NCBI GenBank assembly: GCA_029224185.1
Contig: CM055205.1
Coordinates: 2,175,761-2,239,760 of the forward strand
Reading direction: 5' to 3'
Length of the DNA stretch: 64,000 nucleotides
DNA from: Karalla daura
Taxonomy: Eukaryota; Chordata; Actinopteri; Chaetodontiformes; Leiognathidae
The position numbers and the translations under genes are program-made. The notes beneath the pieces were generated by a model. It saw nothing but the letters and a program-made list of their open reading frames with translations, did not search any database and was not told the DNA's origin. Positions 48,033-59,921 of the stretch are shown piece after piece. The number at the start of each line of letters is the position of its first letter. Positions within the stretch are counted from its first letter, which is position 1.

Positions 48033-49558
48033 TCAAGTTGATATCCAGTTACCAGCGAATCCAGGGGCGTACAATACACAGACCCTGAAGCCTGGCCAAT
48101 GCCAAAGTTCAGACCCCGGGAAGTGTATCTTTAAAAGTGCCTTTTAAAAGCATTGTCTAGCAATAGCTGTCTGTCTATGTTTATGTCTGCATGTAGTTTA
48201 TGTTAAATATTATTGATTTTAGAAGACATCTCACAGTAACAGGACGGGTGATGCTGAGAGAAATTTATTTTCTGATACTTGTGAATACCTTCTTCAACAG
48301 TGTGCACAGTAGAACATTCTACATTCTCTCCCCTGAGACGAGATTTATTACAGTATCAATAATAATTTTGCTACCCACATTGCAGGTGTAACTAATTACT
48401 TTAAGAAGCTATTAACTAAATAACGTAAGGCATTTTAAAAAGCATACCAAGTCATGTAATGGATTACTTTTTTTCAGTTACTACCCCAACACTGGCTCTG
48501 ACAGATCAGCCTGAAATGGTGGTGGTGGTGGTGTAGTCAGAACATTTGTGTCGTCCTCTTGCACTTATCCTGGTTCCAGTTTGATCAGGGCAGTGCAGAC
48601 ACTCCTCTCCCTAGCCACTCTTTTCACAAACTACTTTCACCAACTTCTTCGGTGGGATCTCAAGATGTCCCCGGGCCAGCCAAGAGGTGCAATCTCTCAT
48701 GCACGTATGCCTCTGGGTCTCCTTACAGATGGACATGCCTGTGACACTTCCCGATAGGAAGGCATCCAGCAGCACATCTCTAAGGCATCTCTCTCTAAGC
48801 CTGAGCCCAGCCACTGTGCAAAGACAACAGATTTATACCGCTTGTGCTGATTAATTTGCTCAATAGCTCAAGAACATAGGTGAGGATTGTAACACACAGA
48901 ATGGTAAATTGATGGCTCATCTTTCTTTTTCCACCTTTGATAAACTCAAAAACACTATATCAGATCCAGCCAGATTTGACTCCTCCGAGGATAAATGTCA
49001 GACAAAGGTGACTATCTGTTTAATTAATAGCTGTGTGTATTATAATACAGTCCAGTAGTCCTAGGTCTTCTCGCTCAAGCATTGTGCTGTTGCTGAGTAA
49101 TATGGGCCCATTCGTGTACACTGATATGTACCTGAAAAGCTGGTTAACAAATTAACAAATACTCCAATGCTAATAACTCCTGCCTTAATTTCAGAGATTA
49201 TTCGTGTCAAAATGCCAAACGTAACCGTTCCTCTCTCGCTGTCACTCCTCTCACTGCTTCTTCGTGATCCTTTGTACTCACAAAGCTTTCTCGGAGGAGA
49301 CAGGAGACGGCACTGATTATTAGCTACTGATAACTGAGAGTCTCCCAGAATTCCCGACAGCATGGACAGGTGCGGCACCACCTACCGCTCTATGCACCAC
49401 TAAGACCTCCTCTCAAACCATCAGAAGTGTTTTGTCTTTGCACAGTGGTTGAGCTCAGTAACGTCGTGACTGAGCCCAGAAAACGGTAAGGTGGTAAGGC
49501 ATCCTCTCTTTATATATGTATATGTAGTATATGTATGTATATGTACGTGTGTGTCTAT

Positions 49559-49601
49559 ACACACACACACACACACACACATACACACACATACACACAC
49601 A

Positions 49602-49686
<85 letters not shown>

Positions 49687-49710
49687 TCATACACACACAC
49701 ACATACAGTG
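49559..49710. repeat. Long (CA)n microsatellite upstream of the gnrhr2 promoter
   Basis: Mostly pure CA for about 120 bp with a few T interruptions, then a short TATATATA and more AC. It ends about 90 bp before the CCAAT box. Confidence 0.97.
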
Positions 49711-49796
49711 CAGAGAGCTCTGGAAATTACCCAGCACGTCTCTGTCACAAAGGTGGTCGCCGCTGCAACACCTCGCACGTCAGCCGCCGTTATGGA

Positions 49797-49830
49797 CCAA
49801 TGGGCATCGCTCCTCTTCACGCTAAATATA
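49797..49830 (+). promoter_or_regulatory. gnrhr2: CCAAT box and TATA-like box, candidate gnrhr2 promoter
   Basis: CCAAT at 49797-49801 and TAAATATA at 49823-49830 sit just before the inferred leader exon. The spacing between them is shorter than usual. A long CA/TG repeat ends about 110 bp upstream. Confidence 0.45.
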
Positions 49831-49854
49831 TCTCCACGGTGGAGGTAGAGAGGC

Positions 49855-49986
49855 AAGCTGCTGAACGAGCCGGTTGGATGGTGGATAGCCCACACGCACT
49901 TTGATAAGGGACACTAATGCTTGCGCCCGCCGGACCGGATCCGAGGGTCCCCTGAGCGCCGGTAGACTGAGGAGCCCCTGCTGCAG
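49855..49986 (+). other. gnrhr2: Probable 5' non-coding exon of gnrhr2 (5' end approximate)
   Basis: A strong donor, CTGCAG|GTGAGA, follows 49986 in a short GC-rich segment. The coding exon requires an upstream leader exon, and none closer is as good. Two short upstream reading frames lie inside it, at 49878-49904 and 49917-49955. The 5' end is estimated as about 30 nt after the TATA-like box. Confidence 0.5.
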
Positions 49987-52729
49987 GTGAGACCCGCCGC
50001 CCACTGCTGATTGCAGCTCCGGACATGTGCCTATGTGGACGGATGAGGCGTAAGTCAGAGTGTGCCAGTGTGTGCATGCAGGGGGGCGCGGGGGCGCATA
50101 TTGCGGTCCACTCCATGTCGCTGCCAATCTGCCAATCTGGGCGATTCTAGACAGAACACTTGTAGTCGTGCTCTCATTCTTGCGCCGAGAGGTGATGTTT
50201 GAGTGAGCCGAGGAGTCCCCGCGAGATGCACTGGAAATCTTATCTCCATTGTTTCAACATGTGAAGATGAGATTGGGCTGTTTGGTGCAACGCCAGTAGA
50301 AGTGTTGCAGCGATGAGCCGCCAGAGGGCGATCACGCTCCGCCTTACAGCGGTGCGCTGTTCATGTTTGCAAAGCTGTCTTTGGTGTTGAATAAGATATT
50401 TTCACCGTTGGTTGTAGTGCAGTAAGAAGCACAGGTCAAAGACCCAGATCTCTCAAGCCAAAGAAGAAAGACTGCTGTTGCTCTGCATATATGATGTTAG
50501 AAATTTCTCATTTCCCATTCCTCTGAGTTCAAAGGTCCTTTCCATAGAGATCGGAGCACCGCCTGATATCAGAAAGAGTTTCCAGGCAAAGAGGGCGTCA
50601 GAGAGTCAGTCAAATGTGTCCTCAGACAGCAGGTCGACTGCTGACTGGAGGAGAGCCTGCTCAGCCCGCTCTCTTGTGAATGTAAACATCCTAAGAGAGA
50701 GCTGCAGGTGCATTTTGCTACTGTAACAGAGAAGAGAAGGCTTCACAACAGCATCAAATCACACAGTTCATTGTAATGAAAATTGCCCACCTTTCATTGT
50801 CTACTTTGTCTCCTCTGCAGCTATGCTAAATGCAATGATTTGATAAAAGTATCATACAAAGGTGACCGTTTAGCCCTTTGTTCCTTTCCTCAGAGCAAAT
50901 AAGTCTTCCTTGCCTCATAATTGCAGGAACGATGACGGTGCATTAGCTAATCTCCATAGAAGCCCATGATGAGAAATAACAGGGCCAAAACACAGCTGTA
51001 TTGCTATTTAGAAATGTTGATAAAGAGAGAGCATGTTGGAGCATCTATGGGTCTGCTATACTGCTCTTTAACATCTGCCAAAATACAAAGGAATGAGAGT
51101 CCAATCAGGAGTGCAGGGGTCTGAGCACAAATGACCACAAATTAAGTTCAAAATTAGGTACGGCCAGATCACCCTTTTGCCAAATAATCTTTTTCAGAAA
51201 TTGCTGCTTTCAGTACCAAATTAATTTGAAAACCTCAAATCGGAGCTTTCTGTAGGAATCACATAGAGTTGGAGGAGGAACCATAGAGCTGGAAAAAAAT
51301 GTAACTGGGCAGATATATTTATTATTTATTTAAAATGGAGACATGCATGAATATAAATAGGGAGACCAACTCACTGGTCCATCTCCTTCAGGTGAGGAAT
51401 TACTCTTTAAGTCCGATTTTAGGAGAGTGAGAGGAAAGTAGCTTGATTCAGACAAGTCTCAAGCAGCAGCGGGGCAGAGACCAGGGTCCCATAATCCTGT
51501 GCAACCGGTGCCCACTCGCCTGAATCATCAAAGGCATGCCACACCAGGGTCAACAACATCTCCACACCCATTCCTCAATCTGTTGTGTGGCCAATGCAGC
51601 TACTGCTCTTCAGCAACAGCAGCCTTTTTGTCTCACAATAACAGCCTGAATTATGATTCAAATTGGCATTGAAAATTGAACATAATCATATTGGATTCAT
51701 GGCCAGGCGAGCATATAACCTCTGGTATTGTCAAAAGAGTTTTCAACAATTTAATAAACGTTATCAAACTTACAAGCATCGTTGTCCCCTTCAATCTTTT
51801 AATTTGATAACTGTAATGGCCTTGATGAAGGATGGATGCTGGTGATTTAGCATATAACTCTTTTGAGAGTTTTACCTACGGTGCGTGGTCTGGAATCTTA
51901 GGAAACTTTTATTGGCTATATTGGATGAACTGGATCTTCCTTCAACTGTCTCTGAAATGTATGTAGAATTATTGCTAAATCAGATGGATGTGCATTTAGT
52001 CATTGGTACTGTTCTCTCAGAAAATCCTAATTAAATGCAGCTTGCTGCTCTTTCATAAGATCTGTGTCTAACAGACTGATTTTGTACTGGTTTGTTCGGT
52101 GCATTTGGTTTAATAAGATATAATAAGATATAAATGTGACAGAATAACAGAGTAAATGTGTTTTTGTTAAGGATTGATAAAGTTTTCTTCTATAAAAGTT
52201 TCCTGAAGGCTCCAAAAATGCTTGAGTGTGGCAGTAAAGGAAACCAAGGACCTTGATAAGAAGCCTTACTCATATTTATTTTACATTGAATAGTGTGCCT
52301 GGCTCTCAATCAGTGCCAGGACATTCTCTGTGCCACTACTACTTTGGTTGAACATTACAGGGTTCATGCATTAGGATGCCTGTAAATAGATGTGTTTACT
52401 GATTTATGAAAATATAAAGTGATTGATTTGTAATTATATATTATTATAAGATATACTTTGCCCATATATTAATGTAAGAGTTAACATTTCCCTACATATT
52501 ATGTAGGGAATTATTACCACTTAGGAAGCTTTTTCTATGTAATAGAGAATCCATCGCATTTGGTGCCGAATGCATAGGTCTAGTTTCTTAAAACAGTACT
52601 CCAGTGTCCTGCCATACTGCTATCACTGTCAGTGCATGTAAACAAAGCATTTGAAGAGGTGTGCTTCATCAACATGATCCAGCATGTTTGTGGTTGGTAT
52701 TAAACTCTTGTACTCTCCCTCTGTCCTAG
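49987..52729 (+). other. gnrhr2: gnrhr2 leader intron (inferred)
   Basis: 2.7 kb, becoming AT-rich toward the acceptor. No gene or mobile element recognised. It exists only if the 49986 donor is the leader donor. Confidence 0.45.
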
Positions 52730-52730
52730 G

Positions 52731-53240
52731 ATGACAGGAAACCTGTCACAGAACAGCTCCGTCCTCTCCCTCCTGAACCAGTCTGCACCTGACCCCCATC
52801 CACCCTGGCAGGCTCCAACCTTCACTGTTGCAGCCCGTTGCCGTGTGGCTGCCACCCTGGTGTTATTTGTCTTTGCCGCAGGAAGTAACCTATCAGTTCT
52901 CATCAGCGTGTGCTGGGGACGTGGTTACCGTCTGGCTGCCCACCTGCGGCCACTCATTGCCAGCCTGGCCGCCGCAGACCTGGTGATGACTTTTGTGGTA
53001 ATGCCGCTGGATGCCATCTGGAACATCACGGTGCAGTGGTATGCAGGGGACATCATGTGTAAACTGCTGTGCTTCCTCAAGCTCTTTGCCATGCACTCGG
53101 CAGCCTTCATCCTGGTGGTGGTGAGTCTGGATCGCTACCGGGCCATCCTACATCCTCTGGATTCTCTGGATGCTGGCCTCAGGAACAGACGCATGCTGCT
53201 GGTGGCCTGGACTTTGAGTCTGCTGCTGGCGTCTCCACAG
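52731..53240 (+). CDS. gnrhr2: gnrhr2 coding exon 1 (N-terminus to TM4)
   Basis: 510 nt, exactly 170 codons, phase 0. ATG lies one base after an acceptor with a pyrimidine tract (CTCTGTCCTAG at 52719-52729), so the leader is in an upstream exon. It encodes the glycosylated N-terminus, TM1 (about 35-60), TM2 (74-95), TM3 (108-133) with LKLFAMHSAAF, the DRY motif and TM4 ending LLLASPQ. Donor CAG|GTACAG at 53241; the frame stops a few codons into the intron. Confidence 0.94.
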
Positions 53241-56200
53241 GTACAGTGGACTCCATGAAAATACAGTGAGCAACAGGTCAAGGCTTTGACCAATTTTTAC
53301 TGACTTGCTATCTGATTTTAAAATACTCGAAAAAATGTAAGAATAACGTAGTTTGACTGGTGGGTACTAAGTCGCTGTATCTGAATTTTTTTCCCTCAAA
53401 ACTAAGGGTCTCAAATTCCACTTAACTTATTGGAATATTCCACTTAATTCTACTTACAAGTTAGAAAAAGATGCCTCAGAGATCTCAGAGACGTCTGATT
53501 TCTTGATTCTTGCCAACTACACAGAGATAGGAAAATAAGCTTATAAATATGAGATGACGTTTTGTTGGGGCTGATATGCATATGACATGCATCGACACTC
53601 TGGAGCATGCGCATTCCTGTTTCCTCAAGTACACAGTATAATGCATTGAGTATGTTGTCTTGAGAAAGAAATGCAGACACGAGGCAGTATGTCTCCCCCA
53701 TATCTGGGCCTCGGAGTTTCTGTAGCACAGACATGAATCAGAAGAGCTGTGCTCCGCTGCAGCGAAACTAAAATTGTGACATAAATTATAAGCCATTTTG
53801 AAATATGCTGAGGCCCAAATTTGATATTTAAGAATGCCCAGGCATAAAAGCCAGTTCACTTGAAAGATGTTTTTTTTTTTCTTTAAAGTTCACCTGTTTT
53901 TGTAATACAATATTTATTTGATTACCTGATCAGTTAAATAATAAATAATAGCAAAAACAATTCTAATAACTTCTGCCATGTACATAAGGGCCTGTTTGTA
54001 CATAAGGGCCTCATGACGAGGTGGCACTGCACGAGGTGCAATTTTACAGTGTTTGATTTAATATAAGGCAATTCCATAGTGCGTCTAATCCTTAGTTGGC
54101 TCAGGTGACCACATGCAGATGTACATCTCCTCGAAACGAACTGAAAAATTAGATGTTATCCATCCATCTGTCCATGCGTCATCCATCCATTCAGCCAGAT
54201 TCTCCAATTTTCCTAAACATGCATGTTTTTGGACTGCAAGAGGAAACTGGAGTACCTACAGAAAACATAGGGAGACCACTGGGAAACTTGCCTGCCACCG
54301 TCCCTTGCCTTCATCTTGCCTCTGTCCTGGCAAACCTGCCTGCCCTATTCCCCTGATTTTGTCTTGTCTCTGCCCTGGAAAAGCTGCCTGCCTTCCATCG
54401 TCTCGCCCTTGGCGCTGCCTGCCAACTATTCATTTGAATCTGTCTGCGGCTTGTGGTGTGTTCCATCCCCCAGCTCTTAGTCCTCACCTCTCCATTACCT
54501 GTCACAACCCTGTGAGTCAAGATTCCCCTGCCATCTTCTGAGAGGCAGTGTACATAGACTAAGATAAAGACAGTCATAAAAGATAAGCACTAGCTGCTCA
54601 AGCCACAGAGGCTGCGTAAACCCTTGAAAAAGAGCTAGCTGCAGTAGTTGCTCACCTGCAGCACTTTGTAGCCTGATTCACACAGCCCTCACTTGAACTA
54701 GCACCAGCCCCTGCTGCTGAAGCATCGGCCGTGGTTCCCAGGTACATTGGTACCTGCCCATTCTCTGCCCAGAGAGGCCCAGAAGCCTTGGGTGGGGGCC
54801 CCAGTTGGAGGTTGAGAGACCTGTGGCCCCTTCCTCTCTAAATTGCCCTCTGCTGTTAATGTTGCATCCCAGCACCTTCGCCACTGAAATACCGAAGGTT
54901 GCTCTCGTCATAATCTACTCGACAGGCAAATTCAGTCTCCAGCTTGTACCTCCGCTGCACTCTTTTCTGTGGAGCTTCACAAATGTCTGTTTCAAGAACT
55001 GTAGTCCAGTGTCAAAAGACTTGTAGGACTCAGACAAGGTGCATGGAATATTGCGGATTACTCCTTCTGTCAGACCAGATAAATAGATAAATTCCCACTG
55101 CCATGGAGGTCATACTGACTATCATAGACTGCTTCAGTGAAATGTACTGACAATTTCTCCTTGGTCTGCTCTCCCACTGGACTCTCTCCCTTTCAGTGTG
55201 CCCATGGTTATCAACCCCTACTTCTCCCATCCTGAGAGAGGGAGGTTTCCTGCTCATCAGTAAAAGCATTTATCCATAGCTATCACAGGACCTGGATCCG
55301 AGCTTCCTCAACCCTCTTTTGGTCTTTGAGTCATGAGACATGCACTGCAATATCATGGTGGTCAACAGGTGGCTTTCTACGGTTGGAATCTAACAAACTT
55401 GCTGCCTAATTCATTGGTTCATTCCCCATCCAGAGAATCATTAACCCTGCAACCTTCCTTAAGCCTCATCCACAATAGCATCTTGGTCCCTGCAGTGCCA
55501 CCACCTCCCCTGCCACCAATCATTGACGGGGTTCCAGCATTTACTGTGCATCACCTGATCTGCTTGCTGTGGAGCGGTTGAGGTTTAAAGTATTTTAGAC
55601 CTCTACCCTACCGGGACTTCACTAAACTGGACCCATTTGCCCCTGCCTGTCCAGGATTTGGGAACACAGCTTAAGAGATGGACTAGTTGGACTCCCAAGA
55701 GTCAGACCCTTGTAAATCTGGCTGCCTTCCATGCTTGACTTCTTCTTGCCCCTGTCCTGGAAAACCTGCCGGCATTCTGTCCTTGACTTTGACTCACCTC
55801 TGCCACTGCTCCACTCACTGACTGACCTCACCTTTCCATCACCTGTCACCACCACATGTTTCAAGATTCCTCCTGGCATCCTCTGAGAGGCAGTGTACGC
55901 AGAGTACAATAAAGACGAGCTGAGATGAGTTTTAAGATAACCTGGTTCTCCTGTGTTGCGTTTGGGCCTGCAAATCATGACATGACATGACCTATGTATG
56001 AAGTTCAATTCAACTTTTTCAAACAGCAAGGGGTGATTTCTTTTATGGATAGAATAGATAAATACATTTGAATATAAATTCAAAATTATCTTTTCTTTTT
56101 AAAATTTATTTTGTTGCCAAAAAGCTATCATTTACTGTGTAGTCTCTCTCTCTGCCAAACTGTCACAGAAGGTTGATTTAAGTCAGGATGTTGATGCACA

Positions 56201-59200
56201 CTGCCCCCTGAGTCTCCTAAAAATAAAGGACTATACAGAGGTCTGTTGAAGCTGGAGCCTGATCTGTCACTGATAGGCTGGCAGGAATAGAAAAGGGGCA
56301 GAAAGGGTGTTTGTGTCCAGCATTCCAAGGCTAGTAATCTCAATGTCAGGACAAATAGATGTGCTTCTTTGTGTTTTGCTTTCCCTGCGTTTTTACCCCG
56401 AGTTGTTTTTTGATAATCTTTCTTGCCGAGTGGTTTAGACATGGAGTATAGGACTGAATGCCATCCTAGTGCTGAGCAGCTTAGTTCTACAAGAGGTGCA
56501 GTTAAATATTCTCCAACTGTTTCATGGAAAAAAAACTTTTTGCCATAATTTATGTCATCTGTGCTATCTGTACCAGCACTGAATCAGTCTATTGAACTGG
56601 ACGGGACTGGGGGAAAGAGAGTGGAAAAGAGGATAGCAGCGGCCAAAATATTAGCAATGACAACAACGACAGAAACAATACAGGCAACAATTTCAACCAT
56701 AGCAGCATCTGACCAATTCCGACCACGAACATCAATGGTGTGCGATAATTTAAGATATCGTATCAATCTTATACCAGGTGAAACCAGGGACTATTTTATT
56801 AACATCTTTGTCATTTTATACAGCACAAAAGTAATTTAGATATTTCTGTAAATGGGAGCCCACCCCCCCTTGGCACCCCACATGATTGATAGCTGGAGTA
56901 ATAGCAGTATAAGGCCTCATGAATCTTTATCTTTCACTGTAGGTGATTGGTTGAATCTTTTGTTAATCATCTTTAACCACACATACTATTCTTTATCATT
57001 TATTGGATCCCCAAATCGGGATTACAATACAGTACAATACAGTGACATATGATGTAGCAATGGAGCAAATCGATCCATTGATCTCTTAACAGACAAGATT
57101 AACCCTCCTCATTCTTTTTGCTAAATACGTACCTGACAGAATTGCTAAAAAAGTGACATCAGAGGAAGCATGCAACACAGAGAGAGCACATTAACAGAGT
57201 GAGGGCAGCTAGAGGGAGGGCAGCCTTATGTGTTTCTCGAAAAAGTGGAGTAAGGATTGTACTCAACGTAATAAAACCAGTGTCTAAGGGCATCAATTTA
57301 TTTTTAAAAGTGATGGGGGGAACTCAGGCCAACTGATCACAGCCCAACGATAAGCCCACCCCCCACACTCCCTTGTGAAATGAGCTGAATGTTCCATCAA
57401 CTTGTGTGGCCTTAGTAATGAGGAATGAGTTGTGTGGTCTGCACGACTCATGCTGTTGATTTGTACAACTGTGTTTGTGTACATGTGGCTGTCATGCTAA
57501 CGTGAACAATCGACCTATGCAGCTTCTGCATGATGCAGATCTAGTCAAATCCAGTCATGGACATTAACTTTCTGCTTTCTGTCTGCATTAACTAAAGTCT
57601 GCTTCCCAAACAGTCAATGATAAGTGACCTCACTTGTGTTGTGTTCACAACTCTCATGACCCTGGTGCATTAAGCAGACTTAAATGCACAACATAGAGTT
57701 GCGAAGCTTTTTGTGGTTCTTTGTAGTTTGTTCAATTTAAACAAATATATCATTTGTTTAATAAAAACAAACAATTTCTTCTGTTAATGCATGGAATTCA
57801 TTCCTCATCTCTTACACTCTCTTCATCCTCAGCTGTTCATCTTTCGGGCCATTAAAGCTGATGGAGTGGACTTCACTCAATGTGCAACCCATGGAAGTTT
57901 CCAGTATTTCTGGCAGGAGACAGCGTACAACATGTTTCACTTTGTGACGCTGTATATCTTCCCCCTGCTTGTCATGACCTTCTGCTACACCCGCATCCTC
58001 ACCAAGATCAATGGACAGATGCACAAGAGCAAAGGTGTGTGACTCAGAAGTACTGACATCTGGATGTCTAGGGAAGTGCCAGTGTAACTGTCTACCAACT
58101 GCAGCTGATGATGATCTAACAAATGGGTCCTGTTACAGTGTCATTATTGTTATTATTCTTAGATTTTCTGCCAACTGAAATATTTTTTTCCAGATCTGTT
58201 TGCGAAAATGTGTGTATAATTTCTATTTTACTTGAATATTTTAAGTGTTGCACTCCCCTTTTAAATCACATCCTTTATTTATTTATTTGTTTGTTTGTTT
58301 GTTTGTTTGTTTGTTTAATGTTACACTTCTACAACTAAACTTTCTCTGTTCTAGGCAGTCCATTCACAACAGTGAAATAAAACCAATGGTGAGAACATTA
58401 TGAAATATGTTTAAAAATTATTGACAGAGAAAGGCAAAAGGCAATATAGTTAAAGTATAGAATAGTTAAAATACATTCTGAGAAAATATTTCTGTGTAAC
58501 ACTTTGAAGTATCTAATAAGTGAATAAATATATTGAAAAATATCATATAATGGATAATTTGTTGTAAGTGCACAATGCAGCTTTAAGTATGAATGCACGA
58601 TTATTTCAATTTATTATGCATGAATGTGTTGTATTCTACAGAATGCAAACAACCACCCATTTTTTTAGCTTTTCTTTATGCCATTATCTTGAGATAACAA
58701 TTTCTTTTGTTATCAGATGATAACAAAGTCTGTTTTCTTATAATAATGCATTCATTTATATCATTATCATCGAAAGACATCTACTCCATACGAAGGTGAT
58801 GACAGCCAATCAGAATTCTAGTGATTGCCTATCTTAAACTTAAACATCCTGATGCACTGAGGCCAAAAAATCAAGTTTCACAACAAATCAACCATATGCT
58901 CTGCAGATGCACCAAAATGAAGCCCCAGTACTGTAGAAAAAGAGTAATAATGACACTGTTACAGACAGTGGTATCTAAAGACTGAAATCAGGAATATTGA
59001 CCAAACCAGTGCACACGGAAACAAATGTTTCTCTTATGACAAATCGTTTGTTGTTTAACGAAATAATAAGCTGTTGCATAATCAGTAATGGCAGGAAAAA
59101 AGGTGGCCTCAGATTCTCAGATTCCAGAGTATTGATCGTTTCTGTCATTATATCACAGCTGTCTGACAGGTAACCATGTAGTTACAATGTGCTATATAAA

Positions 59201-59921
59201 TAAAGGTGACACTGACATTGACTCTGACTGTACAAAACAGACAGGTGGAAAACATACCTCCTCGTCGGACAAACTTCAAACTCCAAGGAACTGTAATGAC
59301 TTACGACAACAAAGGGATGTTGGCTTCAGACTCCACAATCATGATGATTAGACCATGGTGTTCTGAAAATTGATACATTTCAAAACAACTGCATTACAAA
59401 ATGTATGTAAAAATCCGGCTGTGGGAGGCAGCCATGCTTTCAAGCCGGTACCCCGAAAAAGGTAGATGTGTTTTTGAAATTTTTGTTCTTGTTATGTTTG
59501 TACAGATGGTGAGCACTGCCTTAGACGCAGCGGAACAGACAGGATACCCAAAGCCCGGATGAAGACTCTCAAGATGACCATAGTGATCGTGAGCTCCTTC
59601 GTGATATGTTGGACGCCCTACTACATCCTAGGGATCTGGTACTGGTTCCAACCGGCCATGATCCGACTCCTCCCCGAGTATGTTCACCACATCCTTTTCA
59701 TCTTTGGCAACCTGAACACGTGCTGCGACCCAGTCATCTATGGCTTCTACACGGCATCTTTCCGGGCTGACCTGGCTGACGTGGTGGCGTGCTGCTGCGG
59801 TCAGCGAACCAGCGACGCGTCGCCTCGCTCCATAGATCGCCTGTCCGCTCGGTGCGCTGGGGCCCCTGTGGAGATGGAGTCTGACTTGAGCTCAAACCAG
59901 CACAGTGGGAATCCGGCGTAA
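52731..59921 (+). CDS. gnrhr2: Gonadotropin-releasing hormone receptor, type II-like, whole spliced CDS
   Basis: Three coding exons, 52731-53240, 57833-58034 and 59506-59921, join in frame to encode 375 residues. This is a rhodopsin-class receptor coupling GnRH to Gq/11 and phospholipase C at the plasma membrane, chiefly in pituitary gonadotropes. Visible features: N-glycosylation sites at Asn4, Asn8, Asn16 and Asn98; TM2 LAAADLVMT with Asp83; the WNITVQWYAGD loop before TM3; Cys110 and Cys187 for the extracellular disulfide; DRY at 134-136; CWTPYY in TM6; PEYVHH in the third extracellular loop; and NLNTCCDPVIYGF in TM7. It has the cytoplasmic tail (CCC at 333-335) that mammalian type I receptors lack. 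The three-exon split (TM1-4, TM5, TM6-tail) is the family pattern. The subtype within the fish receptors is not certain. Confidence 0.93.
54151..54275. repeat. Third, truncated copy of the same dispersed repeat
   Basis: CATCCATC start followed directly by TTTTGGACTGCAAGAGGAAA and CTGGAGTACC; the middle of the repeat is missing. It abuts the gypsy LTR piece. Confidence 0.45.
54290..55990 (+). mobile_element. Internally deleted Ty3/gypsy element with two LTR pieces
   Basis: Two related segments, 54290-54580 and 55730-55985, share TCCTGGCAAACCTGCCTGCC-like and GAGAGGCAGTGTAC blocks and an (A)ATAAAGAC box, and behave as LTRs; the second lacks about 70 bp. Between them are a gag-like piece (about 54.78-55.02 kb, TEIPKVALVI) and an integrase C-terminus/chromodomain-like piece (55.50-55.62 kb, GVPAFTVHHL). 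Protease, RT and RNase H are missing. It lies in a gnrhr2 intron. Broken in many places. Confidence 0.7.
57833..58034 (+). CDS. gnrhr2: gnrhr2 coding exon 2 (extracellular loop 2 and TM5)
   Basis: 202 nt, 67 codons plus one base. It starts LFIFRAIKADGVDFTQCATH, continuing the TM4-ECL2 sequence with disulfide partner Cys187, then WQETAYNMFHF and TM5 ending MTFCYTRILTKINGQMHKSK. Acceptor CCTCAG at 57832; donor AAAG|GTGTGT at 58035. Confidence 0.94.
58035..59505 (+). other. gnrhr2: gnrhr2 intron between coding exons 2 and 3
   Basis: 1471 bp, GT...AG. It holds a (TTTA)n(TTTG)n tract at 58275-58316 and otherwise AT-rich unique sequence. Confidence 0.9.
59506..59921 (+). CDS. gnrhr2: gnrhr2 coding exon 3 (intracellular loop 3, TM6, TM7, tail)
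   Basis: 416 nt. The first two bases complete Asp238, then GEHCLRRSGTDRIPKARMKT follows, the highly conserved loop-3 end of GnRH receptors. TM6 (about 258-282) and TM7 (about 296-320) come next, then a tail of about 50 residues with a CCC cluster suited to palmitoylation and many serines. TAA at 59919-59921. Acceptor GTACAG at 59505. Confidence 0.94.

Larger units (their letters stand above)
53241..57832 (+). other. gnrhr2: gnrhr2 intron between coding exons 1 and 2
   Basis: 4.6 kb intron. It holds a deleted Ty3/gypsy element (54.29-55.99 kb) and a degenerate dispersed repeat (54.15-54.27 kb). A 10-bp perfect inverted repeat lies at 57737-57761. Elsewhere (53.3-54.1 and 56.1-57.7 kb) I see no genes. 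Confidence 0.8.

Noticed and set aside
54113..54541. 142-codon frame in the gnrhr2 intron
   Set aside because: Reading of the gypsy LTR-like sequence and the dispersed repeat.
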